A stretch of 64,000 nt of DNA from Chryseobacterium glaciei. Its GTDB lineage: Bacteria > Bacteroidota > Bacteroidia > Flavobacteriales > Weeksellaceae. Made by a program: the position numbers and the translations under genes. The DNA lies in contig NZ_CP015199.1 of NCBI RefSeq assembly GCF_001648155.1, forward strand, positions 4,163,001 to 4,227,000, in the 5' to 3' direction. Below the pieces are notes generated by a model. It saw only the letters and a program-made list of their open reading frames with translations. It ran no database searches and had not been told where the DNA came from. Shown here piece by piece: positions 9,689 to 17,789 of the stretch (positions are counted from its first letter, which is position 1; each line of letters begins with the position of its first letter).

Positions 9689-10288
9689 ATGAACACATTA
9701 GCACAAAAAGATGGAAGAAACTCAAAGTATTTTGAAATTCAGGAAGACGGAGTTTTTGTAAAAAATAATTTTGCAAAAGAAATAAATGAGTATAAGGTTT
9801 ATTTTTCTGATATTCAGGATGATGAAACTGTATTTAGAAAAAAGAAAGATCCTGTATTGATTGGAATAGTCATTTCTATGGTATTTAATTCGATATTGGT
9901 AACTATCTTTATTAACGACAGTTATCAACTTTCCTATTCAATAGGCATGATCGTTTTTGTTATTGCCTTGTTTCCTACTTTGATTGTAGGTGGTATATGT
10001 AATAATGAATTCAGAAAGGAAAATTCTAAAAGTCTTACAGCTTCAAAGCCTATTATTTTTTCTTATGCGAAGAAAGAAATGGAAGAGGTTAATTCATTTA
10101 TTACTAAAATTAAGGAAAGTAAGAAAGACTATTATTTGAGAGAATATTATAAAGTAGACAATTTGATTCCAACTCATGTACAAATATCAAGAATTCATTG
10201 GCTTTATGAAAGTAAGTATATTAATGAAAGCGATGCAAAATTTATTTTAGATGAAATTGATAGTAAGAGAATTATAGAAGGTTTATAA
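9689..10288 (+). CDS. Hypothetical two-helix membrane protein
   Basis: A 199-residue protein I do not recognise. After about 50 polar residues come two hydrophobic helices (about 53-75, VLIGIVISMVFNSILVTIFI, and about 81-105). They are followed by a soluble C-terminal half rich in Lys and Glu (about 110-199), where DNLIPTHVQISRIHWLYESKYINES suggests a SHOCT-like short helix near the end. The topology suggests an inner-membrane protein with cytoplasmic N and C termini. It starts 10 bases after uvrA and is followed by a terminator, so co-transcription with uvrA is likely. No function is proposed. Confidence 0.6.
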   Translation: MNTLAQKDGRNSKYFEIQEDGVFVKNNFAKEINEYKVYFSDIQDDETVFRKKKDPVLIGIVISMVFNSILVTIFINDSYQLSYSIGMIVFVIALFPTLIVGGICNNEFRKENSKSLTASKPIIFSYAKKEMEEVNSFITKIKESKKDYYLREYYKVDNLIPTHVQISRIHWLYESKYINESDAKFILDEIDSKRIIEGL

Positions 10289-10299
10289 TTTTAAAATAC

Positions 10300-10330
10300 A
10301 GGCTAAACAGACAAAGTTTAGCCTTTCTCA
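10300..10330 (+). terminator. Intrinsic terminator
   Basis: Stem 10300-10308 (AGGCTAAAC) with 10316-10324 and a short, T-poor tail, 11 bases after the stop of the upstream membrane-protein gene. Confidence 0.55.
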
Positions 10331-10460
10331 TACCCAATATTAACTTCCAATGTTAAATTTTCAATTATTTTAAAATTTTATTTGATTGATAATCAGTATT
10401 TTAAATTTCAATGTTAACCCAATGTTAACGACATGTGAATTTAATATTAATTATTTTTAA

Positions 10461-10468
10461 TACCTTTG
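10461..10468 (+). promoter_or_regulatory. -7 promoter element (TACCTTTG)
   Basis: Exact TAnnTTTG, 49 bases before the start of the small secreted protein gene at 10518. Confidence 0.55.
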
Positions 10469-10517
10469 GTCAAGAGATACAAAATAAGTTTAATATAATA
10501 TTTAAAACCAAAGAGTT

Positions 10518-10922
10518 ATGAAAAATAAAATTCAAATATTCGTTGCTACAGTTTTCGTTTGTGGATTTATGGCAGTTGTAAATACAGTTAAAGCTCAGAC
10601 CACTTCAAATAATACGATTCAGGAAGTACAACTGAATAAGAATGATGCTTTCAGTGAGATCAGAAATCTTTTGATGTCTAATTTCGACTTTACAAATTCT
10701 GATTACAAACAAGGTGTTGTGAATTCTCAGGTGCAGTTTGAAGTTGCCGAAAACGGAAAAATTGTAAATGTACATTCTAAAGGAGACTGCAAAAATGTAA
10801 GTAAAGAAATTGAAAAAGTATTAAGCAGCCTTCAATATAAAATTGACAGCAAAAAGCTTAATGAAAATATGATCGCTTCTACCTACGTGATGCCTGTAAA
10901 AGTAGACATCAACAACAGATAA
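10518..10922 (+). CDS. Small secreted protein resembling a TonB C-terminal fold
   Basis: A 134-residue exported protein. A signal peptide (about 1-26, ending VKAQ) is followed by an alpha/beta domain. Its core, GVVNSQVQFEVAENGKIVNVHSKGDCK, then a helix and a final strand (STYVMPVKVDI), resembles small TonB C-terminal or secretin-related folds in Bacteroidota. That is a weak, shape-based impression. It is monocistronic with a strong terminator. Such short TonB-CTD-like proteins are common in flavobacteria and their role is unknown. Confidence 0.6.
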   Translation: MKNKIQIFVATVFVCGFMAVVNTVKAQTTSNNTIQEVQLNKNDAFSEIRNLLMSNFDFTNSDYKQGVVNSQVQFEVAENGKIVNVHSKGDCKNVSKEIEKVLSSLQYKIDSKKLNENMIASTYVMPVKVDINNR

Positions 10923-10944
10923 TATTTATAAGATATTTTATATA

Positions 10945-10981
10945 AAAACCACACAATCAATTTGTGTGGTTTTGTTTTTTT
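10945..10981 (+). terminator. Intrinsic terminator
   Basis: Perfect 12-bp stem (10945-10956 with 10962-10973, AAAACCACACAA arms), a 5-base loop, then T-rich tail. Confidence 0.85.
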
Positions 10982-10997
10982 ATAGTGATTAATCTTT

Positions 10998-11061
10998 AAC
11001 AACTTTGCGAATTTTAAAACAGTCAGTTTGTCAAAAAAACTTTGTGCTCTTTACGTTTAAA
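10998..11061. repeat. Dispersed CTTTGCG-type repeat, copy 1
   Basis: AACAACTTTGCGAA followed by about 35 variable bases and GCTCTTTACGTTTAAA. The same arrangement (AACnnCTTTGC ... GCTCTTTGCgTTTAAA) is seen at 19144-19208 and 21213-21277. All copies are intergenic and non-coding. Confidence 0.6.
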
Positions 11062-11173
11062 AATATATTATTAAGTATTATTTAAAACTGTAAATAGTGA
11101 AAATTTTAAATATAAAATTGTAATAATTGAGTATGAATTTCGTTTTAACTTTAACCAACAAAATTAAAACAAT

Positions 11174-11308
11174 ATGAAAAATTTAAAGAAACTTAACAAA
11201 GAAGAACTAAAGTCTGTGTACGGTGGACAGCCAAAAAAGTATTGTGTATACTGTGAAAGATTGAATCAGACGGTATGCAGCGAGGTTCCAATTGCTCAAT
11301 GTCCGTAA
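11174..11308 (+). CDS. Bacteriocin-like peptide with double-glycine leader
   Basis: A 44-residue peptide, MKNLKKLNKEELKSVYGG followed by a 26-residue core. The leader has the LxxEEL..V.GG pattern of double-glycine precursors cut by C39-peptidase transporters. In flavobacteria the related leaders read KKLxREelKxIxGG. The core has four Cys (24, 27, 35, 43), including a CVYC pair, so disulfides or modification are possible. No transporter, modifying enzyme or immunity gene is adjacent, so export would rely on a distant PCAT. A strong terminator follows 5 bases after the stop. The reading frame is inferred from the leader. An alternative role as a secreted signalling peptide is possible. Confidence 0.75.
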   Translation: MKNLKKLNKEELKSVYGGQPKKYCVYCERLNQTVCSEVPIAQCP

Positions 11309-11313
11309 AAAAC

Positions 11314-11343
11314 AAAAGCTGCTTGAATCAAGCAGCTTTTTTA
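11314..11343. terminator. Bidirectional intrinsic terminator
   Basis: Stem 11314-11326 (AAAAGCTGCTTGA) with 11328-11340, T-run after it and A-run before it. It lies between the convergent peptide and lipoprotein genes. Confidence 0.85.
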
Positions 11344-11359
11344 TGTTGAAAATTTAAAT

Positions 11360-11929
11360 TTATTTTTTAGCTCCGGAAATAAAACTTTGTAAATTAGATT
11401 TCAAATCCTTTCCTGCTGCCTGCTTATCAGAGAAAGTAATGTTATCTACTTTCCATCCGCTGTCAATAGCATTTACTAAATGTACTGTATCGGTCCAAGT
11501 GATTTTCGGAGAAACTTGTGAATTTTCGAAATCAACTGTAACATTGGCCATCATACCAACAGGTTTTGTGCTTTCCGTAACATCAATCGATTTTATTTTA
11601 TACGTTGTAAATCCTTCGTATAAACTCGTGAAGGTTGATCCTTCCATTAATAAAGGCTTATCTGTAGGATGGTCACTCTTTTTTACTTTCTCAACATCAG
11701 CTTTTGATATATTTATTGCTTCTTGAAAAGTTTTTTCCAATTCGTTTGAGAATAGGTCTTTTGTAATCGGTTTGCCATAAATTACATCACTGGACTTTCC
11801 GTAAGTCGTATACAATGTATTTACTTTTTGAGTGATTTCAGCATCAGTCGATGTTTTAGGTTTAGCTTCTTTGTTTTTACAGCTTGTAAAAACAAGAAGA
11901 ATACTTAGGCAAAAAAATAATTGCTTCAT
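11360..11929 (-). CDS. Hypothetical lipoprotein, possibly DUF3828-like
   Basis: A 189-residue lipoprotein with a signal peptide and lipobox LLVFTSC (Cys 17), then a Lys-rich linker. The globular part (about 30-185) starts with a helix (VNTLYTTYGK) and later shows paired strands ending in WTDTVHLVNAIDSGWKVDNITF. That is the pattern of an NTF2-like or DUF3828 domain, where W-V-D closes the sheet. The ligand is unknown. It is followed downstream only by the shared terminator, and the acyltransferase gene upstream is on the same strand 74 bases away. Confidence 0.6.
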   Translation of the reverse strand: MKQLFFCLSILLVFTSCKNKEAKPKTSTDAEITQKVNTLYTTYGKSSDVIYGKPITKDLFSNELEKTFQEAINISKADVEKVKKSDHPTDKPLLMEGSTFTSLYEGFTTYKIKSIDVTESTKPVGMMANVTVDFENSQVSPKITWTDTVHLVNAIDSGWKVDNITFSDKQAAGKDLKSNLQSFISGAKK

Positions 11930-12003
11930 AATTTTTGTGTTGTATTTAATTTTTTCGAAAAAAGGAAATCAAAACTTATGCCAACATGAGCATGAAAATT
12001 ACG

Positions 12004-13086
12004 TTATCTATTTACGATTTCGTATTTCTTTTTCAGGTTTAAGAAAAATTTTTCATAGGTTACAAAAGATAGCCATGATATAAGAATAGATATCAATAGA
12101 ACGGTAGAATATAATACTGTATTATACAAAAAAAGGTTATCTGTTTTCGGGATGTATCTTACTAATAAAATAACAATGATCCAGTGATAAAGATAAATGC
12201 CGTAAGATATTTTCCCTAAAAATCTAGTAACAGAATTATCAATATTTATTTTAGGATGCTGAACAATGTTATAAATTGAAAAAGCAAACAATACAGCATA
12301 AATTTCATCACCTAAATGTGCGGTTTTAAATTGAAAGAACCACAATACAAAAGGAAGCAATGTTAAAGCTATGGTTAAGAAATTATATTTAAACAAAATC
12401 TTATTAATGTATTCTTTATTCCTGAAAAATAAGAAACCAATCAAAGTGCCTATTCCTAAACAATTGAATTTTGTTCCATAAAAGAATCGACTAATTATAG
12501 TGTAAATTTCTTCACTTTTAAAAAAAATCTGATTGATAAACTTTAAGCCGAAAGGTAGGAGCGTAAAAAATACAATTAGTGCAATAATATAGTTTAATGC
12601 TTTTTTTCTTTTTGAGATAAACATGAAAATTAATGGCCAGACAATATAAAATTGCTCCTCAACGCCTATTGACCAGATCTGTGGACTGATGTCCCATGTT
12701 TCCTGTAATGCATACGCTACGTTTGGAAATATTAACGCAGGTAATAAAATTCTAATCAAAGAATAATCCGGATTGAATATAATATAAGAAAGGAATAATA
12801 CTAGGTAGTAAAGCGGCCAGATCCTTAAAACTCTTCTCATATAAAAGTTTTTGAGATCGATACGGCCACTTTTTTCCTGTTCTGCTAACAACAAATAAGT
12901 AATTAGAAATCCGCTGATCACAAAAAATAAGATTACAGAAAGATGGCCGTCTGGATAAATTAGGGTAGGATTATCAATAAAATTATGAATCCCGTTGTCT
13001 TTTTTGATGATTTCCACATGATCCACCACCACAATTGTCGCGGCTAATGCTCTTAATGTATCTAATCCCTTTAAATGTTTCATCAT
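12004..13086 (-). CDS. Acyltransferase family 3 (OafA-like) membrane protein
   Basis: A 360-residue polytopic inner-membrane acyltransferase that would O-acetylate or acylate a surface glycan. Family motifs are GLDTLRALAATIVVVDH at the N-terminus with the catalytic His, LSVILFFVISGFLIT in helix 2 (about 49-63), and RRVLRIWPLYYLV (about 84-96), which carries the conserved R-IWP. About ten hydrophobic helices follow, and there is no extra SGNH domain, so it is the short form. The neighbours give no clue to the acceptor. Two adjacent ATG codons start the frame; either could be used. Confidence 0.88.
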   Translation of the reverse strand: MMKHLKGLDTLRALAATIVVVDHVEIIKKDNGIHNFIDNPTLIYPDGHLSVILFFVISGFLITYLLLAEQEKSGRIDLKNFYMRRVLRIWPLYYLVLFLSYIIFNPDYSLIRILLPALIFPNVAYALQETWDISPQIWSIGVEEQFYIVWPLIFMFISKRKKALNYIIALIVFFTLLPFGLKFINQIFFKSEEIYTIISRFFYGTKFNCLGIGTLIGFLFFRNKEYINKILFKYNFLTIALTLLPFVLWFFQFKTAHLGDEIYAVLFAFSIYNIVQHPKINIDNSVTRFLGKISYGIYLYHWIIVILLVRYIPKTDNLFLYNTVLYSTVLLISILISWLSFVTYEKFFLNLKKKYEIVNR

Positions 13087-13183
13087 CTATGACCTGATTG
13101 ACGGCAAATTTAATGTTTATATTTAAAACTAAAGTAATTCCTTTAAACTTGAAATTATTATCACAGCAAATCATAAAAATCAA

Positions 13184-13191
13184 TACATTTG
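13184..13191 (+). promoter_or_regulatory. -7 promoter element of the DUF421 gene (TACATTTG)
   Basis: Exact TAnnTTTG 19 bases before the GTG start at 13211, supporting that start. Confidence 0.6.
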
Positions 13192-13210
13192 ATACTATAA
13201 ATAAATTCTT

Positions 13211-13723
13211 GTGAATCCCATTCTAGATGTAGTTGTCCGCTCGCTTTGTGTTTACCTTTTCATGATGGTAGCTATTCGGTTGTTTGGAAAAAATCAGCTT
13301 TCTCAGCTTAATGCTGGAGATGTGGTTTTGTTATTGCTGATTTCCAATGCGGTTCAGAATGCAATGGTAGGGCAGAATACTTCTTTACAGGGAGGATTAA
13401 TCGCAGCTCTGGTTCTTTTTGCAGCCAATTTTGTTGTAAAAAGATTAATGTTTGCAAATAAATCTTTTAAAAGTTTTATGGAAGCAGATCCTGTAATTTT
13501 GATAAAGGATGGTAAAGTAGATGAAAAAGCTTTAGATGATGTTAAAATAAATATTGATGAACTTGAAGAAGCCATTCGCGAACATGGTGTTGATGGAATT
13601 AAAAATGTAAAGTTATCTATTTTGGAGGTTGACGGAAACATAAGCGTAATTTCCGAGGACGAGAAAGATAAGCAGACACACTATTCCAGAATAAAAAGAA
13701 AAAACAAAAGAAAATATCACTAA
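13211..13723 (+). CDS. DUF421 (YetF-like) membrane protein
   Basis: A 170-residue protein of the DUF421/YetF family. The N-terminal half has about three membrane helices (residues 5-75) containing the family motif AIRLFGKNQLSQLNAGDVVLLLLISN. The C-terminal half is a soluble beta-alpha domain (about 90-150: DPVILIKDGKV, IDELEEAIREHGV). The physiological role of the family is not settled. The start is GTG, 20 bases beyond the promoter element. The GNAT gene begins 5 bases after the stop, so they form an operon. The tail after residue 150 is very basic (KRKNKRKY). Confidence 0.85.
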   Translation: MNPILDVVVRSLCVYLFMMVAIRLFGKNQLSQLNAGDVVLLLLISNAVQNAMVGQNTSLQGGLIAALVLFAANFVVKRLMFANKSFKSFMEADPVILIKDGKVDEKALDDVKINIDELEEAIREHGVDGIKNVKLSILEVDGNISVISEDEKDKQTHYSRIKRKNKRKYH

Positions 13724-13728
13724 ATACA

Positions 13729-14223
13729 ATGAATTACGAAATAAGAGAAATGCTTCCCGATGACGAACTCAAGGTTCTGGAGATTTATAAGCAGGGAATA
13801 GATGGAGGGGTGGCTACTTTTGAAACAGAAGTTCCCAATAGAGAAGTTTGGAACACAGAGTTTTTTAACGATTGCAGATGGGTTTTGGAAAATGAAAATA
13901 ATGAAGTGGTAGGCTGGTGTGCTCTAAAACATGTAAGTAAAAGAGAATGTTTTAAAGGCGTTGCAGATGTGAGTATTTATTTGGACAATAAATATCAGGG
14001 ACTAGGTTTAGGTTCAGTTTTGCTTAAAAAGATGATTTTGGACAGCGAAAACCACGGATTCTGGACTTTACAAGCTAATATCTTCCCCGAAAATGAAGCG
14101 TCGATCAGATTTCATCAAAAAAACGGATTCAAAAATGTTGGTCTCCATAAAAAAATCGCAAAATTAAATGGCAAGTGGAAAGATCTTATCTCTTACGAAA
14201 GAAGAAGCGAAATAGTTTCTTAG
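13729..14223 (+). CDS. GNAT N-acetyltransferase, phosphinothricin/methionine sulfone type
   Basis: A 164-residue acetyltransferase of the GNAT fold. The start (IREMLPDDELKVLEIYKQGIDGGVATFETE) matches the phosphinothricin/methionine-sulfoximine acetyltransferase branch, whose members acetylate toxic glutamine or methionine analogues. The acetyl-CoA-binding loop is YQGLGLGSVLLKKM (Q/RxxGxG/A pattern, about 87-100), and ANIFPENEASIRFHQKNGF is the family's motif B. It is probably cytoplasmic and translationally close to DUF421. The substrate is inferred only from branch resemblance. Confidence 0.85.
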   Translation: MNYEIREMLPDDELKVLEIYKQGIDGGVATFETEVPNREVWNTEFFNDCRWVLENENNEVVGWCALKHVSKRECFKGVADVSIYLDNKYQGLGLGSVLLKKMILDSENHGFWTLQANIFPENEASIRFHQKNGFKNVGLHKKIAKLNGKWKDLISYERRSEIVS

Positions 14224-14292
14224 ATTATGTTTAAGTTGAAAAAATTATAAAGTTTCTTAAAAATTTCGCATAATTCAATAATAAAATAATAT

Positions 14293-14308
14293 TGGCATCA
14301 GACTTGCA
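14293..14308 (+). promoter_or_regulatory. Sigma-54-type promoter (TGGCA-N6-TTGCA)
   Basis: TGGCATCAGACTTGCA has the -24 GG and -12 GC dinucleotides at the exact spacing of the RpoN consensus TGGCACGNNNNTTGCA. A start site about 12 bases on would give a leader of roughly 25 bases to the ATG at 14343. No TAnnTTTG element is seen nearby. It would need an enhancer-binding protein encoded elsewhere. Confidence 0.65.
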
Positions 14309-14342
14309 AGTTTTCATATCGTAATTTGAAAATAGTTGATTT

Positions 14343-14639
14343 ATGAAAATGCTAACTAAAGTAGTAGGATTTTTCTTACTGATTTTTTCTTTTGCTTATT
14401 ATCAAGCATCACCTCTCCAAAAAGGCCGTCATCACCGTGGACATGGACCATCGAAACATTATTATAACGGGCCGAGACCGCATTATAGACCTGTCGCTTA
14501 CAGGTATCACAGACCTGCAAGACATTATTATAAACCGAATCATTATTACAGACCGGTAAGGCCTCACAGATATTCTCAGCACAGAAAATATAGAAGACAT
14601 TACGCGTCACCTAGACCAGTAGTTGTCGTAAGATTATAA
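14343..14639 (+). CDS. Small secreted His/Arg/Tyr/Pro-rich protein
   Basis: A 98-residue protein I cannot assign to a family. A signal peptide (about 1-22, KMLTKVVGFFLLIFSFAYYQA) is followed by a low-complexity region built almost wholly from His, Arg, Tyr and Pro with HYYxPxHYYRPVRPHR-like near-repeats, then PRPVVVVRL. Such composition suggests binding to metal, polyanions or cell-wall polymers, but no function is established. It is preceded by a sigma-54-type promoter, which is unusual in this window, and followed by a terminator, so it is a single-gene unit. Confidence 0.7.
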   Translation: MKMLTKVVGFFLLIFSFAYYQASPLQKGRHHRGHGPSKHYYNGPRPHYRPVAYRYHRPARHYYKPNHYYRPVRPHRYSQHRKYRRHYASPRPVVVVRL

Positions 14640-14642
14640 ATA

Positions 14643-14676
14643 AAAAAGCACTGAAAATTATCAGTGCTTTTTGCTT
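14643..14676. terminator. Bidirectional intrinsic terminator
   Basis: Stem 14643-14654 (AAAAAGCACTGA) with 14661-14672, a 6-base loop and flanking A/T runs, between convergent genes. Confidence 0.85.
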
Positions 14677-14708
14677 TATGTTAAAAACTTTGATTTCAAT
14701 TTTTAAAA

Positions 14709-15023
14709 TTAAAATCTAGACTTCTTCGGATTTAAAAAAGTATTGAAGATCATTACTTCCTGTCCAAATTTATTTTCAACGATTTCAGTGATATTTAAAA
14801 GTTCACTTTCCATAAAATCATTTCGGACATCATTATTGTCAAACATCAAAAGGAGGTTGTAATTTTTTCCATCTTCGATATAATCGCTGTGTACTTCAGA
14901 AAGGATATATTTATCTACATCCAGTAGGTTTTCAGTCATTAAAACCAATGTTTCATCCATATAATTTTCCCATTTTTCGATATTATCTTTTGTGCAGTGG
15001 AAAGTTATACTTAATACGCTCAT
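14709..15023 (-). CDS. DUF4286 family protein
   Basis: A 104-residue soluble protein. The fold looks like a dimeric alpha/beta barrel (ferredoxin-like): strand SVLSITFHCT, helix about 14-30, strands YILSEVHSDY and NYNLLLMF, helix DVRNDFMESELLNI, final strand. DUF4286 members are small cytoplasmic proteins of unknown function in Bacteroidota. It is divergent from gyrA, with a shared intergenic region. Confidence 0.8.
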   Translation of the reverse strand: MSVLSITFHCTKDNIEKWENYMDETLVLMTENLLDVDKYILSEVHSDYIEDGKNYNLLLMFDNNDVRNDFMESELLNITEIVENKFGQEVMIFNTFLNPKKSRF

Positions 15024-15171
15024 ATTTTATGAATTTTTAAGATTTTGTTGGTAAATTCTAGGGCAAAAATCGACAAATTTTTCGTAAATTAGCACGTTAA
15101 TAAAAAATCAAAATAGATAATTTTCAGACTCACAGCTAATGGTCTGAATATCATTATAATAAAATTTGTTT

Positions 15172-17760
15172 ATGCAAAAAGAAGGAGAAAGACTGATTCC
15201 TATCAACATTGTTGATGAAATGAAGTCATCTTATATCGATTATTCGATGTCGGTTATCGTGTCAAGAGCGTTACCTGATGTAAGAGATGGCTTGAAACCC
15301 GTTCATAGAAGAGTGCTGTATGGTATGTATGGATTAGGGGTTTTTTCTAATAGAAAATATTTGAAATCTGCGAGAATTGTTGGGGATGTTTTAGGTAAAT
15401 ATCACCCGCACGGAGACTCTTCAGTATACGATGCAATGGTAAGAATGGCTCAGCCATGGAGTTTACGTTATCCTCAGGTTGATGGTCAGGGTAACTTTGG
15501 TTCAATGGACGGTGACCCACCTGCAGCAATGCGTTATACGGAAGCAAGATTGAAAAAAATCTCTGATGATATTCTTTCAGATTTAGATAAAGAAACTGTT
15601 GATTTCCAGAATAACTTTGATGATAGTTTAACTGAGCCTACAGTTATGCCTACAAAAATCCCTAACCTTTTGGTTAACGGAACTTCTGGTATTGCAGTAG
15701 GTATGGCAACAAACATGGCTCCTCACAACTTATCTGAGGCTATAAATGCTATTGGTGCCTATATCGATAATAGAGATATTACGATTGATGAATTAATGCA
15801 ACACATCATTGCTCCCGATTTCCCTACAGGAGGGATTATCTACGGTTATGATGGTGTAAGAGATGCTTTCCACACAGGTAGAGGTAGAGTAGTTCTAAGA
15901 GCTAAAGTAAGCTTTGAAGAAGTACATAACAGAAATGCAATTATCGTTACTGAAATTCCTTTCCAGGTTAATAAGGCTGAAATGATTGCTAGAACAGCCG
16001 AATTGGTAAAAGACGACAAGATTGTAGGAATCTACGAAATCAGAGATGAGTCAGATAGAAATGGTCTTCGTATTGTTTATGAATTGAAAAACGATGCAAT
16101 TCCTAATGTTGTTCTGAACTTATTATATAAATATACGTCGCTTCAAACATCTTTTAGTGTTAATAATATTGCTTTGGTACACGGTAGACCGGAACAATTG
16201 AACTTAAAAGATATCATTCATCACTTCGTTGAGCACAGACATATTGTCATTGTAAGAAGAACTCAGTACGAGCTTAAAAAAGCGAAAGAAAGAGCTCATA
16301 TCTTAGAAGGATTCATGAAGGTGATCGGATCTCAAGCTTCGTTAGATAAAGCGATTGCTATTATCCGTAATAGTACAAACCCTCAAGGTGCAAAAGAAGG
16401 ATTGATTCAGGAATTTGAACTTTCTGACATCCAGGCTCAGGCAATTCTAGACCTTCGTTTGGCTCGTTTAACGGGAATGGAACTTGATAAGATCCGTGAT
16501 GAGTATGATGCGATCATGAAAGAAATTCAGGACTTGGAAGATATCTTAGCTAATGAGCCTAGAAGATTCCAGATTATTAAGGATGAATTAGCTGAGGTTA
16601 AAGAAAAATACGGCGACGAAAGAAGAACTGAAATCGATTATTCAGGAGGGGAAATGTCTATTGAAGATATTATTCCGAACGAAGCGGTAGTTCTAACAAT
16701 TTCTCACGCAGGTTATGTGAAGAGAACGTTGCTTTCAGAATATAAAATTCAAAGTAGAGGTGGTGTTGGAAATAAAGCGGCTACAACAAGAGATTCAGAT
16801 TTCTTGGAGTACATCGTTTCTGCGACCAATCACCAATATATGTTGTTCTTTACTGAAAAAGGTAAATGTTACTGGTTAAGAGTGTTCGAAATTCCTGAAG
16901 GTTCTAAAACCGCTAAAGGTAGAGCAGTTCAAAACTTGATTAATATCGAACCGGATGATAAGATCAAAGCATATATCAGAACCAACGACTTGAAAGATTT
17001 AGATTACATCAATCAAATGAGTGTTGTAATGATTACTAAAAACGGTACGATCAAGAAAACATCTCTTGAAGCCTATTCAAGACCAAGAGTAAATGGTATT
17101 AATGCTATCGAAATTAGAGAAAACGATCAGTTGTTAAGTGCGTATTTAACGAACGGAACTTCTCAGATTATGATTGCTACTAAAAATGGTAAATGTATCC
17201 GTTTCCCTGAGGAAAAAGTAAGAGAAGTTGGTAGAGGATCTATCGGTGTACGTGGTATTACGATGGAAGAAAGCGATGAGGTTATTGGTATGATTGTTGT
17301 GAACGATGTAGAAAATGAAACGGTTCTTGTAGTATCTGAAAAAGGATACGGAAAGAGAACTGCAGTAGAAGATTACAGAATTACCAACAGAGGAGGAAAA
17401 GGAGTTATTACCTTAAACATTACCGAAAAAACAGGAAATCTGATTGCTATTCAAAACGTAACAGACGATGATGGATTGATGATTATCAATAAATCTGGTG
17501 TTGCCATCCGTATGAATATGGATGAAATGAGAGTAATGGGTAGAAATACTCAAGGGGTAAGAATGATCAATCTTAAGAAAAATGACGAAATCGCAGCCAT
17601 TGCAAAAGTAGCGATGGATAAAGATGTAGAAGAAGATTCTGAAGAAATTCAAGAAGGAAGTGAAATTGTAGCTGATAACCAAGAAGACAATACAGCACCT
17701 CAGGTTGAAAATGAAAATCCAACCACTGAGGAAACAGAGAATTCTGATTCTGAAGAATAA
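15172..17760 (+). CDS. gyrA: DNA gyrase subunit A
   Basis: An 862-residue subunit A of the type IIA topoisomerase that introduces negative supercoils with GyrB. The N-terminal cleavage domain has the catalytic Tyr122 ([10 protein letters not shown]). The quinolone-determining region HGDSSVYD (80-87) carries Ser83 and Asp87, with numbering that coincides with E. coli. The GyrA-box of the C-terminal beta-pinwheel is seen as [10 protein letters not shown] in the sixth of the protein before the end. The acidic tail (about 820-862) is rich in Glu and Asp. The ATG at 15172 is preferred to the TTG two codons upstream. A -7-like TAAATTAG lies at about 15086. The TPR gene starts 29 bases after the stop. 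Confidence 0.98.
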   Translation: MQKEGERLIPINIVDEMKSSYIDYSMSVIVSRALPDVRDGLKPVHRRVLYGMYGLGVFSNRKYLKSARIVGDVLGKYHPHGDSSVYDAMVRMAQPWSLRYPQVDGQGNFGSMDGDPPAAMRYTEARLKKISDDILSDLDKETVDFQNNFDDSLTEPTVMPTKIPNLLVNGTSGIAVGMATNMAPHNLSEAINAIGAYIDNRDITIDELMQHIIAPDFPTGGIIYGYDGVRDAFHTGRGRVVLRAKVSFEEVHNRNAIIVTEIPFQVNKAEMIARTAELVKDDKIVGIYEIRDESDRNGLRIVYELKNDAIPNVVLNLLYKYTSLQTSFSVNNIALVHGRPEQLNLKDIIHHFVEHRHIVIVRRTQYELKKAKERAHILEGFMKVIGSQASLDKAIAIIRNSTNPQGAKEGLIQEFELSDIQAQAILDLRLARLTGMELDKIRDEYDAIMKEIQDLEDILANEPRRFQIIKDELAEVKEKYGDERRTEIDYSGGEMSIEDIIPNEAVVLTISHAGYVKRTLLSEYKIQSRGGVGNKAATTRDSDFLEYIVSATNHQYMLFFTEKGKCYWLRVFEIPEGSKTAKGRAVQNLINIEPDDKIKAYIRTNDLKDLDYINQMSVVMITKNGTIKKTSLEAYSRPRVNGINAIEIRENDQLLSAYLTNGTSQIMIATKNGKCIRFPEEKVREVGRGSIGVRGITMEESDEVIGMIVVNDVENETVLVVSEKGYGKRTAVEDYRITNRGGKGVITLNITEKTGNLIAIQNVTDDDGLMIINKSGVAIRMNMDEMRVMGRNTQGVRMINLKKNDEIAAIAKVAMDKDVEEDSEEIQEGSEIVADNQEDNTAPQVENENPTTEETENSDSEE

Positions 17761-17789
17761 AATTGTACAATTAATATAAAATAGTGATT

